From Phoronis ovalis (Eukaryota > Phoronida > Phoronidae): a stretch of DNA of 10,151 nucleotides. The notes beneath the pieces are model-generated. The model worked only from the letters and a program-made list of their open reading frames with translations. It did not search any database and was not told where the DNA came from. The DNA lies in assembly GCA_028565635.1 (NCBI GenBank), contig JAOXYB010067212.1:1-10151 (forward strand), written 5' to 3'. Below are positions 9,301 through 10,151 of the stretch, in pieces. The stretch's first letter is position 1. Every line of letters begins with the position of its first letter. The translations under genes were made by a program, and so were the position numbers.

Positions 9301-9901
9301 ACAATAAAAATGACCTTAGTTATTTTATGTAACTGGTGGATCATTGCACCAGTGTTACTGTTCACATTAGTGTTACTGTGCAGAATATCTTGGGAACTTG
9401 GGAAGTTGATAAAATAAATTCCTAAGGTTGATAATCTGTAATATAATAATTACAACAATAATGATATTCTGTCAGAAACCCAACTTAACCACCTTGATAT
9501 TTTGATTTCTGTTAAAAGACTTCATCAGAATAATATACTACTGTAGGTTTTTGTATCACCAGCAAGTTGGTAATTAGCTACATTGCCTTTTGGTGTAGTA
9601 GAAGACTTCATTTCTGGGATGAAGTTTTCAAATGTCGTGGTAATTAAGTTCATATCTGATTGTGACAGAATTATATTGTATGTGTAGTATGCCTGTAGTG
9701 TAATTAGTGTATTTTTACATGCTGTGAACTACACCTTCGCAGTATTGTCATGTGCATCTTAAAACATTGTAGGAAATCAATGAAATACTACTAAAAGTGA
9801 CAGGTGGAGAAAAACCAGTACCACTGTGGAATGATGATGGTACAAATTTAATGGACCCAGACAACAAACCTTTGCTGTATACATTTCTGTTTAAACTGGA
9901 G
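219..9901 (+). CDS. BLTP1: BLTP1/KIAA1109 (tweek) bridge-like lipid transfer protein, internal part, 13 exons
   Basis: Gene-level entry. Exons: 219-336, 559-713, 1129-1199, 1464-2566, 2783-2963, 3275-5399, 5772-5921, 6347-6440, 6717-6938, 7317-7515, 8355-8444, 8975-9223, 9773-9901. They total 4886 bases: two bases of a split first codon plus 1628 complete codons with no stop. Every junction keeps phase, which random ORFs would not do. Family knowledge: BLTP1 is a roughly 5000-residue rod of repeating beta-groove units, anchored in the ER by an N-terminal membrane segment, that moves phospholipids at contact sites. The yeast and worm relatives supply phosphatidylethanolamine for GPI-anchor synthesis, fly tweek affects synaptic vesicle recycling, and human loss causes Alkuraya-Kucinskas syndrome. 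Both termini lie outside the window, so this is about a third of the protein. Identification is by remembered family sequence, not by a search. No membrane segment is expected or seen here. Codon third positions are A/T-rich throughout, giving no hint of transfer. Confidence 0.85.
559..713 (+). CDS. BLTP1: BLTP1 exon 2
   Basis: Starts after TATTTTCAG and ends at GAGG|GTAAGA, a strong donor. It completes the split Arg, then encodes HVEALTPTLSKAHPNTILDK and a charged helix-like stretch (AQNKLKKAIKRDEAS), ending PTEG/D with a phase 1 junction. The move from hydrophobic strands to a polar, helix-prone linker is typical of the loops joining groove units in this family. An ATG at 482 opens the same frame upstream, but that stretch is intron: the acceptor at 557-558 lies inside it and the joined frame from exon 1 enters at 559. 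Confidence 0.85.
714..1128 (+). other. intron 2
   Basis: A 415-bp AT-rich intron with donor GTAAGA and a pyrimidine-rich acceptor. It holds a small hairpin-like region at 870-901, where a GACTCAA / TTGAGACTC pair flanks an A-run, and nothing coding. Confidence 0.8.
1129..1199 (+). CDS. BLTP1: BLTP1 exon 3 (71 bp microexon-like)
   Basis: A small exon that no single long ORF marks. The acceptor is GTTTTTCCAG at 1119-1128 and the donor GAAAAG|GTAAAA. Joined to the G left by exon 2 it reads D, then KEETEDTGEWKTSRF and QVMFSVEK, and runs in phase 0 into exon 4. The acidic start and the amphipathic FQVMFSVEK strand fit well between the flanking exons. It is 71 bp, so skipping it would shift the frame. 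I rejected the alternative acceptor at 1104-1105 because it breaks the phase into exon 4. Confidence 0.8.
1464..2566 (+). CDS. BLTP1: BLTP1 exon 4 (1103 bp): groove segment plus long polar linker
   Basis: Starts after GTGTTGCAG and ends at ACAAG|GTGATT (phase 2). The first part (ASVVEETISFSALENVHDL, then SVLALCFQNMTCQFLIN) continues the beta-rich fold of exon 3. A Lys/Asn/Ser-rich linker follows from about 1585, then a conserved-looking block with HVSRLHCQLRRLLKHGYIG at about 1786-1842. From about 1900 to 2480 it is mostly polar and Ser/Lys-rich, with a helical, probably coiled stretch at about 2125-2215 (MKDHMAKIEEHQKEMRNQIK). It closes with VWFNFAAPPSS and KVHFTR, a block I remember as conserved in the vertebrate protein just before LDWNLLSTA. 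The upstream GTG at 1455 is not a start, because it lies in the intron. Vertebrate genes usually split such length over several exons, so ancestral exons may be merged here. Confidence 0.88.
2783..2963 (+). CDS. BLTP1: BLTP1 exon 5
   Basis: Starts after CACCTTGCAG and ends AATTAAG|GTTAGC. It completes the split Arg, then encodes LDWNLLSTATPAINAWLNP, one of the blocks that led me to BLTP1, followed by a helix-prone basic stretch (QELSRKSKRRIFAAVACMM) and HMPIK. The junction into exon 6 is phase 0. The entry phase is 2 and the exit 0, so skipping this exon would break the frame. Intron 4 (2567-2782) is short, with a run of ten A at 2604-2613 and a short TA-rich stretch, and has nothing else I can name. 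Confidence 0.9.
2964..3274 (+). other. intron 5
   Basis: A 311-bp AT-rich intron (donor GTTAGC, acceptor TTGCTGTTGCAG). The short open stretch at 3126-3274 that runs into exon 6 in another frame is a shadow. I see no other content. Confidence 0.8.
3275..5399 (+). CDS. BLTP1: BLTP1 exon 6 (2125 bp): conserved blocks around a Ser/Pro-rich disordered linker
   Basis: Starts after GCTGTTGCAG and ends CCCATA|GTAAGT, the strongest donor in the window (phase 1). Order: a conserved helical and strand part with RKYNRITLLSRTLQEDPSC and LAAVRQWKNQLYMPLLAEAG (3275-3530); an acidic then Ser/Pro-rich linker (about 3570-4000) with RSRSQTP at 3809-3829 and RLRSQSLG at 3863-3886; an acidic helix-like ELDEQQDEEEDLYRWMARQQ (about 4010-4070); a second structured part (4100-4360); a lysine-rich GKGKGKGK tract with SSSRKKPRPR (4373-4426); then a strongly family-like part with LEIKPITKQVNFSVDVDAIT and QHVNMPLLRLVHQMV (about 4580-4690); a second Ser-rich linker (about 4760-4980); and CWRTMYHLLELYSRAPEPK (about 5156-5212). 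The final part has RHQSMSRLP at 5222-5248. Many mixed disordered loops like these occur between groove units of BLTP1. This is one uninterrupted exon where I would expect several in a vertebrate. Confidence 0.92.
5400..5771 (+). other. intron 6
   Basis: A 372-bp intron with a strong GTAAGT donor and a weak-looking TTTTTAG acceptor. The sequence is AT-rich with no repeat or exon that I can support. Confidence 0.8.
5772..5921 (+). CDS. BLTP1: BLTP1 exon 7
   Basis: The acceptor is TAACTTTTTAG and the donor AAAG|GTAAAA. It completes the split Ser and encodes IYIGETTPFIVFGIAKIKR, then TRINASLSGLILEAEVKNVD and a Lys-rich end. The alternating pattern and the IKRTR..ASLSGL.LEAE signature are strongly reminiscent of vertebrate BLTP1. 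Entry and exit are both phase 1 and the length is 150, so the exon could be skipped without a frameshift. Reading on through the donor meets a stop within four codons. Confidence 0.9.
5922..6346 (+). other. intron 7
   Basis: A 425-bp intron, AT-rich, with a T-rich tract before the TTTCTAG acceptor. No conserved exon or repeat is visible. Confidence 0.8.
6347..6440 (+). CDS. BLTP1: BLTP1 exon 8
   Basis: A 94-bp exon after TTTGTGTTTCTAG, ending at TGTTCA|GTAAGA. Joined to the G from exon 7 it reads GVTKRQTREMSVTAHMQHSF and VALLEGTADHVQ, in phase with the exons on both sides (entry 1, exit 2). The short strands with alternating hydrophobic residues continue the groove fold. No ORF longer than 60 codons marks it, so it would be missed by ORF calling alone. 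The last codon is Gln, split over the intron. Confidence 0.85.
6717..6938 (+). CDS. BLTP1: BLTP1 exon 9
   Basis: Starts after TTGCCTACAG and ends CTGTCAG|GTATAT. It encodes TVVTVNIHRSEAMLSNITKK, a basic stretch (KRKEVRELNSALINIGKIDI), then the proline-flanked DIPQHPVVLHSMVTRSTKR and FIRPPISV. The IDIPQHPV...H block looks like a conserved strand and loop of the family. The length of 222 with phase 2 at both ends makes it symmetric. Intron 8 (6441-6716) is AT-rich with no recognisable content. Confidence 0.9.
6939..7316 (+). other. intron 9
   Basis: A 378-bp intron (GTATAT donor, TTTTCAG acceptor). An ORF on the minus strand and one on the plus strand cross it without any protein-like pattern. 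Nothing else is visible. Confidence 0.8.
7317..7515 (+). CDS. BLTP1: BLTP1 exon 10
   Basis: Starts after GTGTATTTTCAG and ends CAGTATCAG|GTTATA, a weak donor followed by the longest intron. It completes the split Arg, then encodes a polar linker (SSDSVGDLPSAQQSKSSNM) and a conserved-looking strand region, PLIIHVKTVLQGFSVGASLL and PSLKAQYQ. GASLLPSLKAQYQ is, as I remember it, a conserved motif in BLTP1 relatives. Exit is phase 0. The exon's open frame runs on in both directions into the flanking introns, but those parts are not supported. Confidence 0.9.
7516..8354 (+). other. intron 10, longest intron in the window
   Basis: An 839-bp AT-rich intron with a weak GTTATA donor and a good TGTTTTCAG acceptor. 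It contains three copies of ATCTAATAAAA (7566, 7670, 7781) and a small imperfect inverted repeat at 7701-7732. A plus-strand ORF at 7894-8082 shows no family resemblance and no exon signals. Confidence 0.75.
7566..7791. repeat. three copies of ATCTAATAAAA at about 105-111 bp spacing
   Basis: The 11-mer occurs at 7566-7576, 7670-7680 and 7781-7791. Spacings are 104 and 111. The bases between the copies do not align well by eye, so this may be a decayed tandem repeat or chance in AT-rich DNA. Confidence 0.35.
8355..8444 (+). CDS. BLTP1: BLTP1 exon 11 (90 bp)
   Basis: Starts after TATGTTTTCAG and ends TCGAAG|GTTTGT. It encodes 30 residues, IGQVTGSGVTGDDAKCVVDL then QSHALSFNSK, directly continuing KAQYQ from exon 10. 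The IGQVTGSGVTG glycine-rich turn followed by two strands fits the groove fold. Both junctions are phase 0, so it can be skipped in frame. It sits between the two longest introns apart from intron 12, and its donor is weak, which makes variable use plausible but unproven. Confidence 0.87.
8445..8974 (+). other. intron 11
   Basis: A 530-bp intron with weak donor GTTTGT and a strong polypyrimidine acceptor. It carries two near-identical 15-bp palindromes 120 bp apart (8600-8614, 8720-8734). Confidence 0.75.
8600..8734. repeat. two copies of a TGACCTTNAAGGTCA-like palindrome
   Basis: TGACCTTCAAGATCA at 8600-8614 and TGACCTTCAAAGTCA at 8720-8734 each differ by one base from the perfect palindrome TGACCTTCAAGGTCA, and their starts are exactly 120 bp apart. 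The second copy is preceded by another TGACCT (8714-8719), giving a direct TGACCTTGACCT. The half-site is that of nuclear receptors, but a scattered repeat remnant is at least as likely. Confidence 0.6.
8975..9223 (+). CDS. BLTP1: BLTP1 exon 12
   Basis: Starts after the pyrimidine-rich CTTCTCTTTTTATAG and ends TTATGAAG|GTAGTC. It encodes 83 residues, including TFASIELPPIHVAAEYLPYT and, near the end, AIAAVGAFEHSLSTDLLNHL and VFAQKVFMK. The ELPPI...A.Y and the FEHSLSTDLLNHLVFAQK blocks are strongly family-like. As in the other groove proteins, the last part looks like a helix after beta strands. Both junctions are phase 0 (249 bp). Confidence 0.92.
9224..9772 (+). other. intron 12
   Basis: A 549-bp intron with donor GTAGTC and acceptor ACATTGTAG, an unusually poor pyrimidine tract. 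It contains a two-copy 18-bp tandem (9351-9386) and otherwise nothing that I recognise. Confidence 0.75.
9351..9386. repeat. two-copy 18-bp tandem repeat
   Basis: AGTGTTACTGTTCACATT at 9351-9368 is followed directly by AGTGTTACTGTGCAGAAT at 9369-9386. Fifteen of eighteen bases match. It is a small local duplication with no sign of function. Confidence 0.6.
9773..9901 (+). CDS. BLTP1: BLTP1 exon 13, last in the window
   Basis: Starts after AACATTGTAG and encodes EINEILLKVTGGEKPVPLWN then DDGTNLMDPDNKPLLYTFLF and KLE. The frame is open to the Ala codon at 9902-9904. The 3' end is a choice between a GC donor, GAG|GCAAGT at 9902 (phase 0, a near-consensus GC-AG site), and a GT donor, GCAA|GTAAAA at 9906 (phase 1). 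I prefer the GC site because all six intron bases fit the donor consensus apart from the C, and because the relatives I remember continue with Gly-Ile-Gln right after this point. The acceptor is clear; the end is not. Confidence 0.82.
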
Positions 9902-10151
9902 GCAAGTAAAATATGATTAGAATCTAATCTGACCTCTTGGCATCGGATAAATCTCAATGTCAACCATTTGTTTCCTGTTGTGTACACAATGTTTTCATTG
10001 TATTATAAAATAAATTAATAATAATTTCTAATTTTCTTGCACATTGCATGGTATTTTCTGAAAATTGGAGATATTTGTACCCCCAGCAGTAGGCTGGAGG
10101 TACTTTGGATTTACCCTGTAACCGCCGCGTCCGCCGCGTCAAATTCACTGT
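9902..10151 (+). other. start of intron 13
   Basis: Intron sequence to the right edge, AT-rich to about 10076. The last 75 bases differ in composition and hold a hairpin and a GC-rich tandem, probably the edge of an interspersed repeat. Confidence 0.6.
10077..10140. repeat. hairpin plus GC-rich 9-bp tandem, probable interspersed repeat cut by the window
   Basis: GTACCCCCAGC (10077-10087) and GCTGGAGGTAC (10093-10103) pair over 10 of 11 positions around a 5-base loop. Eighteen bases on, CCGCCGCGT occurs twice in tandem (10122-10139). The sharp rise in GC against an AT-rich intron suggests a transposon-derived unit. No terminal repeat, poly(A) tail or target duplication can be seen before the window ends, so the class is unknown. 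Confidence 0.5.

Noticed and set aside
10077-10151. Helitron 3' end (hairpin followed by CTRR)
   Set aside because: A hairpin is present, but no CTRR follows at the expected distance on either strand.

Overview
This is a window of animal (metazoan) nuclear DNA holding the middle of one intron-rich gene on the plus strand. There is no sign of a bacterial, phage or organellar source. The coding parts join, through GT-AG splice sites whose phases all agree, into one open frame of about 1628 codons in 13 exons (about 219-9901). I recognise the protein as a BLTP1-type bridge-like lipid transfer protein (also called KIAA1109 or FSA; tweek in flies, LPD-3 in worms, Csf1 in yeast). The recognition rests on remembered family blocks such as the LDWNLLSTATPAINAWLNP stretch, the DVDAITQHVNMPLLRL stretch, IKRTRINASLSG, and the LWNDDGTN block. 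These are very large proteins that carry glycerolipids between the ER and other membranes.

The gene enters from the left and leaves to the right. I see no start codon context, promoter, stop codon or poly(A) end belonging to it. Bases 1-218 are mostly intron, with a doubtful exon tail at 3-38. Exons 1-3 (219-1199) are small. Exon 4 (1464-2566, 1103 bp) and exon 6 (3275-5399, 2125 bp) are very large and hold conserved groove-type blocks joined by polar, probably disordered linkers rich in Ser/Pro and charge. Exons 7-13 (5772-9901) are 90-222 bp, apart from exon 12 at 249 bp, and encode well conserved beta-rich segments. Introns are 216-839 bp and AT-rich.

The organism is probably an invertebrate bilaterian: introns are short, two exons look like merged ancestral exons, and the protein is still close to the vertebrate one as I remember it. 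A mollusc or other lophotrochozoan, or a chelicerate, would fit, but the window does not settle it.

Non-coding items worth a look are a possible GC-AG intron after exon 13, a near-perfect hairpin beside a GC-rich 9-bp tandem at the right edge (probably an interspersed repeat cut by the window), two copies of a TGACCTTNAAGGTCA-like palindrome exactly 120 bp apart in intron 11, and three copies of an 11-mer in intron 10. I found no second gene, RNA gene or complete mobile element, and no convincing undescribed system.
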